Shown here one piece after another: positions 25,723 to 33,325 of a stretch of 51,781 nucleotides of DNA. Position numbers and translations under genes: made by a program. Numbering within the stretch: the first letter of the stretch is position 1; each line of letters begins with the position of its first letter. The DNA comes from Bacteroidota bacterium (GTDB lineage Bacteria; Bacteroidota; Bacteroidia; Chitinophagales; Saprospiraceae), in contig JAAEZH010000038.1 in the NCBI GenBank assembly GCA_018222965.1, positions 1 through 51,781 of the forward strand, in the 5' to 3' direction. The notes below the pieces were generated by a model. That model had not been told where the DNA came from, made no database searches, and saw only the letters and a program-made list of their open reading frames with translations.

Positions 25723-25938
25723 ATGGATTTTGAAAAAAATTGGGACCGGGTAATGAGTGACCCCGATATGCTTAAAGTTGAATTGGCTGAAAGCGTACTC
25801 AAACAACACAACATTGTTAGCCATGTTGTAAACAATTCGAATTCTGCCATTCCAAGCATCGGACAGGTAGAATTATTCACCCGAAAAGAAGATGCTGAGG
25901 AGGCACGCAAAGTGCTCAAAAAGGCAGAAATGATTTAA
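25723..25938 (+). CDS. DUF2007 family small protein
   Basis: 71 residues from the ATG at 25723; the frame is open ten codons upstream but those codons lie in the leader. Features: [16 protein letters not shown], Ile-Gly-Gln-Val-Glu-Leu-Phe and Asp-Ala-Glu-Glu-Ala-Arg-Lys-Val-Leu, typical of the DUF2007 (putative signal-transducing) fold, a small ferredoxin-like domain. Its stop is 4 bases before the msrB ATG, so the two genes are co-translated. Confidence 0.85.
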   Translation: MDFEKNWDRVMSDPDMLKVELAESVLKQHNIVSHVVNNSNSAIPSIGQVELFTRKEDAEEARKVLKKAEMI

Positions 25939-25942
25939 ATTG

Positions 25943-26326
25943 ATGAAGTACAATAATCTGACTCCTGAAGAAGCCCGCATTCTGGTAAATAAAGGTACCG
26001 AGCGTCCATTCACAGGAGAATATTACCTCCACGATGCCAAAGGCGTTTATCTCTGCCGTCGATGTGATGCCCCGCTATACCGCTCTGATGATAAATTTCA
26101 CAGCGGATGTGGCTGGCCCAGTTTCGATGATGAGATTCCAGATGCCGTATCGCATCAAACAGATGCCGATGGCCGCCGCACAGAAATTCTTTGCAATAAT
26201 TGTGGCGGACATTTAGGACATGTCTTCAAGGGCGAACGACTTACAGAAAAAAATACGCGCCATTGCGTAAATTCTCTGTCTCTCAAATTCGTGCCTATCG
26301 AAGAATGGAAGGACAGTAAGCAGTAA
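25943..26326 (+). CDS. msrB: Peptide-methionine (R)-S-oxide reductase
   Basis: 127 residues from the ATG at 25943 (a TTG directly before it is not needed). Zinc ligands Cys38/Cys41 and Cys84/Cys87, catalytic Cys108 in Arg-His-Cys-Val-Asn-Ser, and Cys56 in Ser-Gly-Cys-Gly-Trp-Pro as possible resolving cysteine. The enzyme reduces methionine-R-sulfoxide in proteins with thioredoxin. No signal peptide, so cytosolic. It follows the DUF2007 gene with a 4-base gap and ends before a bidirectional terminator. Confidence 0.96.
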   Translation: MKYNNLTPEEARILVNKGTERPFTGEYYLHDAKGVYLCRRCDAPLYRSDDKFHSGCGWPSFDDEIPDAVSHQTDADGRRTEILCNNCGGHLGHVFKGERLTEKNTRHCVNSLSLKFVPIEEWKDSKQ

Positions 26327-26345
26327 ATTCCTGTTTTGCCCTACG

Positions 26346-26382
26346 AAAGGTCTGAAGACATTACTGTTTTCAGACCTTTTTT
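26346..26382. terminator. Bidirectional terminator between msrB and the FISUMP lipoprotein
   Basis: AAAGGTCTGAA (26346-26356) pairs with TTCAGACCTTT (26369-26379) with a T-run following on the plus strand and A-rich sequence before it. It sits at the junction of two convergent genes. Confidence 0.9.
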
Positions 26383-27010
26383 ATTTTACACAGCGACACA
26401 AAAAACCCATCCGCTTGATGGCGTTCCGTCGATACAACTTGCCGCCCGCTCTTTTTACATGAAAGCTTACAGCACTTACCTCATCCACCTCCGTTCCTGT
26501 CCAGTAAAATCCGTATTGATCTTTTCCTTCAAATCCCCCGTTTGAGCCACGACGGCCATTCAGAACAAAATCCAATCCGCTTGCTCCTCCCTGCAGCAAT
26601 GCTTTATTTCCGGCAACCGCATCCCCTTCCGGATCCGAGCTAAACCAATCCTGAAAGCCTCCAAATTGCCGGGCCAAATCGCTCCACTCTTCGGCAGTGG
26701 GAACTCGCCAGCCTTCTCCCAGTTTACTGCAGGCTGCCTGTGCTCCTTCCCAGCGATACAAACGCCCTAACTCCGGACAGGCATCGCTATTCCCATAACA
26801 CCAGGAATCTTCTACATCTACCGACAAATTACGGCCCAGCCAGGTCAGCCCCCCGCCCCATTGTAAGGTCGGATATTGCTGATCGTCAACCAAAACAGAT
26901 GCTGTTTTGGCAGGTGGCATTTTCTCTTCCACCTCCGATTCTGTCGGTTTTTCCGGAGAGGAGCAGGCAGCAATAAAAATCAGCAGGAAGAGGGAGAGAG
27001 ATAATCGCAT
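26381..27010 (-). CDS. FISUMP (Fibrobacter major paralogous) domain lipoprotein
   Basis: 209 residues. Signal peptide with lipobox Ile-Ala-Ala-Cys (Cys16). Then Ser/Pro/Glu-rich linker and a domain with Trp-Leu-Gly-Arg-Asn-Leu, Cys-Tyr-Gly-Asn, Leu-Gly-Arg-Leu-Tyr-Arg-Trp-Glu-Gly-Ala, Gly-Trp-Arg-Val-Pro-Thr-Ala-Glu-Glu-Trp and Tyr-Trp-Thr-Gly-Thr-Glu, the landmarks of the FISUMP / formylglycine-generating-enzyme-like C-lectin fold common in Fibrobacteres-Bacteroidota surface proteins. It lacks the catalytic cysteines of FGE and is probably a binding domain. Convergent with msrB. Confidence 0.88.
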   Translation of the reverse strand: MRLSLSLFLLIFIAACSSPEKPTESEVEEKMPPAKTASVLVDDQQYPTLQWGGGLTWLGRNLSVDVEDSWCYGNSDACPELGRLYRWEGAQAACSKLGEGWRVPTAEEWSDLARQFGGFQDWFSSDPEGDAVAGNKALLQGGASGLDFVLNGRRGSNGGFEGKDQYGFYWTGTEVDEVSAVSFHVKRAGGKLYRRNAIKRMGFLCRCVK

Positions 27011-27381
27011 GAAAATTCGTTTTATTCGTGTCGCTCCTACGGAGCTTTTCTTTTTTGTTCTTTTTGGTTTCTGTACAGGACAAATCCATTTTGTGGATCA
27101 AATCATTATGGTGCGACCCGCCTGCGCGGGTCGTTTTTGTTGGGTACCATTGTGCTAATGATGGGTGACCCGCCTACGCGGGTCGCACCCCATCGTATGT
27201 ATTTTTTTTGTCCTGTACACAGCCTTTTGGTGCTACATAGGTTTGCCTCCTCCGGAGGCTTACTAATATTTAAATTTTGTTCCGTTGACAAGACCCGGCT
27301 CCAGCGGAGCCAAACCTTTGTAGACTGAATCGCTACCACATTTCTAAAAGCTCCATAGGAGCGGCACCATTCACACCCTTC
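27011..27381. repeat. Hairpin-rich intergenic region with a terminal-inverted-repeat element (27072-27219)
   Basis: TGTACAGGACAAA (27072-27084) recurs inverted as TTTGTCCTGTACA (27207-27219). Between and around them lie short hairpins with 3-4 nt loops: CGACCCGC/GCGGGTCG near 27114, GACCCGC/GCGGGTC near 27168, GCTCC-TAC-GGAGC near 27030, GCCTCC-TCC-GGAGGC near 27245, GGCTCC-AGC-GGAGCC near 27297. No coding capacity. It looks like a small non-autonomous element or a decayed cluster of palindromic repeats. Confidence 0.65.
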
Positions 27382-30300
27382 TTATTTATGTATCACCAAT
27401 TTTCCGGTTTTGATAAAATCGGAACCCTGCAACTCATAATAATACATCCCGTCTGCTAGATCAGGTAGCACCAAATCCGATTGACGGCCCGCACAAAATT
27501 GATCAAAACGCAATTTGCCGCGAGCATCAAACATTCTAAAACGCATGGCTCCTCCCTCCGGATGTTCAATGGTAATCTGTCCTGCCGCCGGGTTTGGATA
27601 CACCTTGATCCCGGCAACCGGCTGGTATTGAACGGAACTGAAACTGCCATCGTCAATAAGCGGGAAATCCTCGTCCGAAGATTGTATAAACAACTGGCCA
27701 AAGGCAGAGATATTACAGCTTTCGCTGAATGATAAAACATCTGTAAGCTCAGATGCCTCACAAAGGGTAAACCAGTTTGGTTCATCGCCATTTGGAACAC
27801 GCAGATACAATACTGCATTCTCCGGCTGATCGGTCAAACCGGGATACCATTCGCCGAAAGGCAACATAAAGCGCACATAATCCATGCCCCAGAAATCTCC
27901 TTCACCATAGTGATTCACAATCCAGTAAAGCCCGGCATCCGGATTTTGAGAGGGTTTGTTGTAGGGCGTCCAGTGCAATCGGGAAACCACTAACTCTCCC
28001 TCCGGATACGAACTGCTCTCCGTATAATCAATACTCATTCCGGTATCTCCAAAAGTAAAAGGATCTGTATTGCTCAGGTTCCCCCGAAACACCTCCCCGC
28101 CGGCAACCGGCACGGAAGAGATCACCCGGCTTGCTCCGCCGCGCAAAGTAGCGTGCGAAACACCTGCCCGGTCCAAAACATCACCTTCCGGTGCATTAAA
28201 TTGATAATAGGCCAGGAGATCGGGATCGGCTGTTATGTCGGCAGACTTGGTCAGGTGGCGCATTTCGCGGATCTCATCCCGGCTGAGAGATCGATTCCAC
28301 ATACACACCTCATCAATTTCACCAAAGACATTGCGACCGCCCCAGCCCTGGTAACTGCCTATATTGAAGGTAGACAATGCCACCGGGTCCAACGTGGTGA
28401 CATGCGTAGAGGCTTCCCCATTCAAATACACGGTTATGGAATCGGGCGTAGCAACCAGCGCCACATAGGACCATTCCCCGGAAGGGGCCGTCAAACCACT
28501 ATTCCACCACCAGGCACCGCCCGGCCAGTGATAACCCAGTTCGTTATCTGATTTGAAATTTAAGCCGGCAGCCGTGTTGTTGTTCATGACAATGCCGCTG
28601 TATTCCGACTGATTGCCATTGGGTTTTATCCAGGCCGTTAGCGTAAAGGTGTTGGTCTCCCCTTCAAAGGCATCGGTTGTCGCATAATCACCCGAGTTGA
28701 CCAGTTCCATGCTAAAGCCGGGAACGGTATCCAACAAACAGTAATTTTCTACGGTAACCATTTCCGGCACCATTTGACTGGAAGTGTTTCCGGTAATATC
28801 TGTAATCGTCAGACTTACGTCGAAGGTGCCCTCGCCTCCAAAAACCACTTTGGGGTTGCGGATGTCTGTACCGCTCACCCATTCGGGTTCCGGATCAAAT
28901 GTCCAACTCCAGGAAGCACTCTGATGGTTGAGGATCGAATAACAATCAAATTGTACCGTGTCACGCGAGCAATACACCTTATCGGATTCGGTCATCGGCT
29001 GTGCGATGGGGGTGAATCCGGCAGGCATGGGAGCTTCCCACAAACCGCGTCCGGTAGTCGACAAGCGCAGCTTCGAATCCCGGTAAAAAGGAATCATTTC
29101 CAGTGCCCGGGTCCGCTGCGGAAGTCCGCCCGAATAATCTACCCAGCTTTCTGAATCGGCATTCCAGTAAAAAACGCCTCGCGTAGTCACCACATAAACC
29201 AGGGAATTAGTTCCGGCCTGGTACCAGATGTCGCGCATGCTGCCTTCGTTAACTTCCGGGCTGCTACGATCTTCCCAGCTTACACCGCCGGTTGTTGACT
29301 GAAATACTTTTTTATCCGGATCGGAATCAACACCAATCGCCCATATTTCACTGGCATCCTCCGGATTTACAGTAATCTCCAGGCGGAAGGTATTATTAGT
29401 AGGCAGATCGGGCAAGGCTGACCAGGCGGTTCCGCCATTAATGGATTTATAGATCTTGCAGTCGTCCCAGTAAGAAGCGCCTTCCTGAAACACACAATAC
29501 ATGATGTCGGGATTCGAACGGCAGATCTCTATTTCCAACACCCGGCCTTCCTGTGGGAAGGTAAATATCGCTTCAAACAAGCCCCCTTCATTGACCGATT
29601 TGAAAATCTGGTTGTCTTTCCCCATAAAAAAGTGGTTGGCATATCTCGGATCGTTGACCAGTTCACTTGAATACGAGGTGAAGTAGGATTCATTGGGATA
29701 CAACCCCAGGGAGCCTAATTGAGGCACTGGTCCGTCGATCATTTCGGGCAGGACTTTCGTCGAAATGTCGGAGAAGTAAGCCTTGCGCTCGTGCAAAGGA
29801 TTGACATATCCGGTAGGTGCCTCCGCGCCGCCTAAGCGCAGATGGTTTCCCACTCCATAGGTTTGGTAATATCCTCCATTGCCGTTGTGGTAGCGGCCGC
29901 CAACCAATACATCCTGGTTCCAGCCCTGGCCAAAGCCCCAGTAATCGGAGCCATAAATGCCCGTTTTTCGGGACTCGTGAGATTGGAGTTCATCATTAGA
30001 ATAATTGATTCCCCCATCGGTACACACCCACACATCGCCGCCAAGCACGTGCAGGTCCTGTACATCCGGATGGACCCAGCCGATGTCATTCGAGCCGGCG
30101 GAATAGCCACCGATACGGGTCCAGCTCGATCCGGCATCCTGACTTACATTCAGCGATAGACAACCCACAAAAACGCGGTCCGGATCTATATGTGAAGCCG
30201 CAATTCCAAAGTTGTAAAATCCCTGGTGAAAACCGGTTCCGTCCTTATTGATGGTGGCCAGGTTTTGATGGGTATCGTTGTTGTATGGTCCGCCATCCGG

Positions 30301-31431
30301 CAGGTTGGGGTTGGCCCAACTTTCACCGGCATCGAAGCTGGAATACAGGCCGATCCAACCATTATCGCCTTCTTTGCTTTGGCCAATAAGGGCTACATAT
30401 ACGCGGTCCGGGTCTGCCGGGGTAACGGCTATTCGGGCACCAATATCTTGTGCTTCCGTGGGATTTTCCGGAACATACCATCCATTTTCTTTTTTCTGCC
30501 AGCTTGCGCCCCCGTCGGCCGATTTATAGAAGTCGCACTGACTCGCTCCGGCATTGTTTCTCAACACATAAATATTTGATGGATTTGCCGGATGAAATTT
30601 TACATCCCAGCAAGTTCCGGCAAGGGGCTGGTCCCAGTCTTCGCCTGCATTATAGGACCGAAACAATCCGGCCTGGGAAGCACAATAGAGGGTCTGCGTA
30701 TTTGACGGATCAAATTCCAACTGGTAAATCCCGCTTCCCAATTCAAACATTTCCTCCCAGGATGTTCCGCCATCTTCGGAGCGATAAACTATATCATTGG
30801 ATGCACAGAAAACCAAATCCGGGTTATCCGGTGCAACCTTGACATCCTGTACAGTCAGAATGGAAGTTTGCGCACTAATCAGTTCCCAACTCAGTCCTTT
30901 GTTGGTACTCTTAAACAAACCACCTGCTTCCGTTCCCGCGTAAAGTATGTCGGGATTGCTTACCGACTGATCCATGCAATACACATTCACCTGCCACGAA
31001 ACGGGAAAGCTTCCCTGACTCCCTTCCGTATAGGTTTCAAAAGGACCAATGGGAATCCAGGGCAGGACTTTCAGTGCGTCTGTTTCCTCCTGATCTTTAA
31101 ACTGTGCCAGAAATACTGCAGGTTCCGGTCGTCTTATTTTGCCTTTCGGCGAAAGCCAGGGCTGAATACTGCGTCTCCAAAATTTATAGTTTCGGGTGTG
31201 TGTAGTCTCGATGAATGGATGGGTTTCAAAATATTCCTGAAACAACTGATCGACCAGGACAACGTCCGGATCTTCCTGATACATTTCCAGTGCCCAGGCT
31301 GGCAAATTCATATTTTGTGCAGCTTCTACTGATGGTGGAGCTGCCTTAAAATAGTCTGGTCGATTTTGCGCTTGCAAAACAGAAAACAAGCCGCAGAGTA
31401 ACAGTGTCAGGGAAAGACAAATAGACTTCAT
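27382..31431 (-). CDS. T9SS-secreted sortilin/BNR-repeat protein with PKD and LamG domains
   Basis: 1349 residues from the ATG at 31429-31431 (Met-Lys-Ser-Ile-Cys-Leu, a good signal peptide ending Leu-Gln-Ala-Gln); a second ATG seven codons upstream is less likely. Residues about 130-810 hold many BNR/sortilin-like Asp-box repeats (Ser-xx-Gly-Gly-xx-Trp, e.g. Ser-Glu-Asp-Gly-Gly-Thr-Ser-Trp), a ten-bladed-propeller pattern. A PKD domain follows (about 830-910), then a LamG/concanavalin-like domain (about 925-1080: Gly-Glu-Ile-Asp-Glu-Val-Cys-Met-Trp-Asn-Arg). The last 80 residues are a type A T9SS sorting domain (Val-Tyr-Pro-Asn-Pro-Ala-Ala-Gly). It should be exported and anchored or released at the cell surface. 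Two iterated palindromes (27850, 31145) fall in frame. Confidence 0.92.
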   Translation of the reverse strand: MKSICLSLTLLLCGLFSVLQAQNRPDYFKAAPPSVEAAQNMNLPAWALEMYQEDPDVVLVDQLFQEYFETHPFIETTHTRNYKFWRRSIQPWLSPKGKIRRPEPAVFLAQFKDQEETDALKVLPWIPIGPFETYTEGSQGSFPVSWQVNVYCMDQSVSNPDILYAGTEAGGLFKSTNKGLSWELISAQTSILTVQDVKVAPDNPDLVFCASNDIVYRSEDGGTSWEEMFELGSGIYQLEFDPSNTQTLYCASQAGLFRSYNAGEDWDQPLAGTCWDVKFHPANPSNIYVLRNNAGASQCDFYKSADGGASWQKKENGWYVPENPTEAQDIGARIAVTPADPDRVYVALIGQSKEGDNGWIGLYSSFDAGESWANPNLPDGGPYNNDTHQNLATINKDGTGFHQGFYNFGIAASHIDPDRVFVGCLSLNVSQDAGSSWTRIGGYSAGSNDIGWVHPDVQDLHVLGGDVWVCTDGGINYSNDELQSHESRKTGIYGSDYWGFGQGWNQDVLVGGRYHNGNGGYYQTYGVGNHLRLGGAEAPTGYVNPLHERKAYFSDISTKVLPEMIDGPVPQLGSLGLYPNESYFTSYSSELVNDPRYANHFFMGKDNQIFKSVNEGGLFEAIFTFPQEGRVLEIEICRSNPDIMYCVFQEGASYWDDCKIYKSINGGTAWSALPDLPTNNTFRLEITVNPEDASEIWAIGVDSDPDKKVFQSTTGGVSWEDRSSPEVNEGSMRDIWYQAGTNSLVYVVTTRGVFYWNADSESWVDYSGGLPQRTRALEMIPFYRDSKLRLSTTGRGLWEAPMPAGFTPIAQPMTESDKVYCSRDTVQFDCYSILNHQSASWSWTFDPEPEWVSGTDIRNPKVVFGGEGTFDVSLTITDITGNTSSQMVPEMVTVENYCLLDTVPGFSMELVNSGDYATTDAFEGETNTFTLTAWIKPNGNQSEYSGIVMNNNTAAGLNFKSDNELGYHWPGGAWWWNSGLTAPSGEWSYVALVATPDSITVYLNGEASTHVTTLDPVALSTFNIGSYQGWGGRNVFGEIDEVCMWNRSLSRDEIREMRHLTKSADITADPDLLAYYQFNAPEGDVLDRAGVSHATLRGGASRVISSVPVAGGEVFRGNLSNTDPFTFGDTGMSIDYTESSSYPEGELVVSRLHWTPYNKPSQNPDAGLYWIVNHYGEGDFWGMDYVRFMLPFGEWYPGLTDQPENAVLYLRVPNGDEPNWFTLCEASELTDVLSFSESCNISAFGQLFIQSSDEDFPLIDDGSFSSVQYQPVAGIKVYPNPAAGQITIEHPEGGAMRFRMFDARGKLRFDQFCAGRQSDLVLPDLADGMYYYELQGSDFIKTGKLVIHK

Positions 31432-31627
31432 GAATGCAATTTTGATGGGCATACGGGGTCGGTGCCGAAATTACAATCCATATTTCAAATAGCACAGCCC
31501 CTTTCTATTGAAAAGCGCAAGGACGATTGCATCCTTATGCACCAATACCGTAAAGAAATACAAAAACATTACCTTAGAGTGCCATAAAATGCATACTCAT
31601 TCAACATACAAAAAAGACCTTTTACCA

Positions 31628-32263
31628 ATGAAGAAATTGCTTCTACCCTTCTTTGCAGCTTTGCTATGTTTTGCCATAGCCTGCAACAATACACCGGAAT
31701 CAGAGGATACCGACACCCCGGAAACGGAAATGGAATCAGACACGGAAAGCAGTGAGGAAGAATCTCAACCAGCATCTTCCGACAGCGATGCGGCTTACGA
31801 AGTAAAGACCATCGACCCCGCCCCAAAAAGTCCGCGGATGGAAATGTCGGGCAAAATTGGCGGAGTAGAAATTACCGTGAATTATGGCAGTCCGAAAGTA
31901 AAGGGCCGCAAAATCTGGGGTGGCCTGGAAAAGTATAATGAAGTTTGGCGGGCCGGAGCCAATGAGGCAACCACGATTGACATCGCTGCCGACATAAATG
32001 TTCAGGGACAAGCCCTTCCAGCCGGTAAATACAGCTTCTTCCTGATACCTGCCGAAGAGGGCGCGTGGACCGCCATTTTCAACACCGTTGCCGAGCAATG
32101 GGGCGCTTACGAATATAAGGCCGAAAACGACCAGATTCGTGTAGAAACCACCCCAAATTTTGTGGAAGAAACGCAGGAGTCTCTCGAATACAGCATTGAG
32201 GGCAACAACCTGGTTTTGAGTTGGGGAAAAGCCCGCATTCCATTGAGCATTGCGGCCAAATAA
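31628..32263 (+). CDS. DUF2911 lipoprotein
   Basis: 211 residues from the ATG at 31628 (Met-Lys-Lys-Leu-Leu-Leu-Pro); the open frame extends 40 codons upstream but lacks a signal-like start there. Lipobox Ala-Ile-Ala-Cys (Cys19) leads into an extremely acidic Thr/Ser/Glu/Asp-rich linker of about 40 residues, then a DUF2911 domain ([13 protein letters not shown], [10 protein letters not shown], Gly-Lys-Tyr-Ser-Phe-Phe-Leu-Ile-Pro). DUF2911 proteins are common in Bacteroidota envelopes; function unknown. An iterated palindrome (32270-32282) follows the stop. Confidence 0.9.
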   Translation: MKKLLLPFFAALLCFAIACNNTPESEDTDTPETEMESDTESSEEESQPASSDSDAAYEVKTIDPAPKSPRMEMSGKIGGVEITVNYGSPKVKGRKIWGGLEKYNEVWRAGANEATTIDIAADINVQGQALPAGKYSFFLIPAEEGAWTAIFNTVAEQWGAYEYKAENDQIRVETTPNFVEETQESLEYSIEGNNLVLSWGKARIPLSIAAK

Positions 32264-32269
32264 ACCTTT

Positions 32270-32282
32270 TTCGCCGAAAGGC
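32270..32282. repeat. Iterated palindrome copy downstream of the DUF2911 gene
   Basis: TTCGCCGAAAGGC six bases after the stop codon. Confidence 0.8.
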
Positions 32283-32352
32283 ATTATACAAGCAAACCCA
32301 TAACCTAATCCGGAGTAAAACCATTTGCTCCGGATTTTTAAAAGTATGCCCA

Positions 32353-33018
32353 TTGCTTTCAAAATCAATTTTTGACTTTCTCAAGGAACTCGCCAATAAC
32401 AACGACCGCGACTGGTTTACCAAACACAAAGATCGCTACCAGGCAGCGCATGCCGAGATGAAAGATTTTCGCGATCAGTTGCTCGATGCCATGAGTCATA
32501 TCGATGAGATCGAAAAGATCCGCCTGCATCGCATCTACCGGGACATTCGTTTTTCGAAAGACAAAACGCCCTACAAGACCTGGTTTAGCGGCGGGATGAG
32601 TCGGGCGACAAAAATGCGTCGAGGGAGTTATTACTTCCACATCGAGCCCGGCAATTCCTTCGTAGGAGGCGGCTTTTGGGGCCCCAACTCCGATGACATG
32701 AAGCTCATCCGTACTGATGTTGCTGCTGCACCGGGGGAACTCAAAAGGATTGTAAGCGATAAGACGTTTAAAGAGACTTTTGGAACATTGCGCGGCGAAC
32801 AACTGAAAACCGCTCCTCGTGGATATTCAGTCGATCATCCCGCTATTGAATTCCTGCGCTACAAACAGTTTTTGCTCCGCAGGGACTTTTCAGATAAGGA
32901 GGTTCTGTCTAAAAACTTCATCGAAAAAATGGTAGACACCTACGCCAAAATGCGGCCTTTATTTGACTATATGACGGAGGTACTTACTACCGATGAGAAT
33001 GGGCAGCCATTGTATTAG
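32353..33018 (+). CDS. DUF2461 family protein
   Basis: 221 residues if translation starts at TTG 32353 (Met-Leu-Ser-Lys-Ser-Ile-Phe-Asp-Phe-Leu), which aligns with the usual N-terminus of the family. No in-frame ATG is present in the gap, and the longer open frame would reach back into the DUF2911 gene. Recognisable landmarks are Asn-Asn-Asp-Arg-Asp-Trp-Phe, Arg-Ile-Tyr-Arg-Asp-Ile-Arg-Phe-Ser-Lys-Asp-Lys-Thr-Pro-Tyr-Lys-Thr and Gly-Ser-Tyr-Tyr-Phe-His-Ile-Glu-Pro-Gly-Asn. Cytosolic; biochemical role unknown. Confidence 0.85.
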   Translation: MLSKSIFDFLKELANNNDRDWFTKHKDRYQAAHAEMKDFRDQLLDAMSHIDEIEKIRLHRIYRDIRFSKDKTPYKTWFSGGMSRATKMRRGSYYFHIEPGNSFVGGGFWGPNSDDMKLIRTDVAAAPGELKRIVSDKTFKETFGTLRGEQLKTAPRGYSVDHPAIEFLRYKQFLLRRDFSDKEVLSKNFIEKMVDTYAKMRPLFDYMTEVLTTDENGQPLY

Positions 33019-33325
33019 GGGTGGAGTTCGCCTGTGGCGAGGGGGAGTAGTTTGCTTTGGCAAACTTTTGGGGGAGTTGTCCGCCGGTGGCGGCCAGTGG
33101 GTTGAGCTTGGTTGAGCCCGCCTTTGGCGGGATCTAAACTGGTAACTGTTTGAAAACACCGGCATAAACAAAATGGGCAACGCCCATTTTATAGACCCAA
33201 CGAGGACAGGCGTAGCCTGGACGAGGCAGGCATAGACAACACTCAACCCAGCCGCCGAGCAATGCGAGGCGACTCCCCCCTACCGCCAGCCTGCGGCTGG
33301 CGACTTAACCAAACTCAACCATCAA
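33019..33325. repeat. Intergenic palindrome-mosaic element, copy A
   Basis: It shares three long blocks with copy B: the AGTTTGC-TTTG-GCAAACT hairpin block (33048-33086), the AAAATGGGC-AAC-GCCCATTTT block with about 45 following bases (33171-33236), and the GACTCCCCC...CGCCAGCC-TGC-GGCTGGCG block running to about 33325. Most components are perfect hairpins with 3-nt loops. The left terminal repeat seen in copy B is missing. No gene. It lies between two convergent stop codons. Confidence 0.85.

Noticed and set aside
32346-32375. Out-of-frame ATG before the DUF2461 gene
   Set aside because: It reads only nine codons to a stop; the family N-terminus fits the TTG at 32353.
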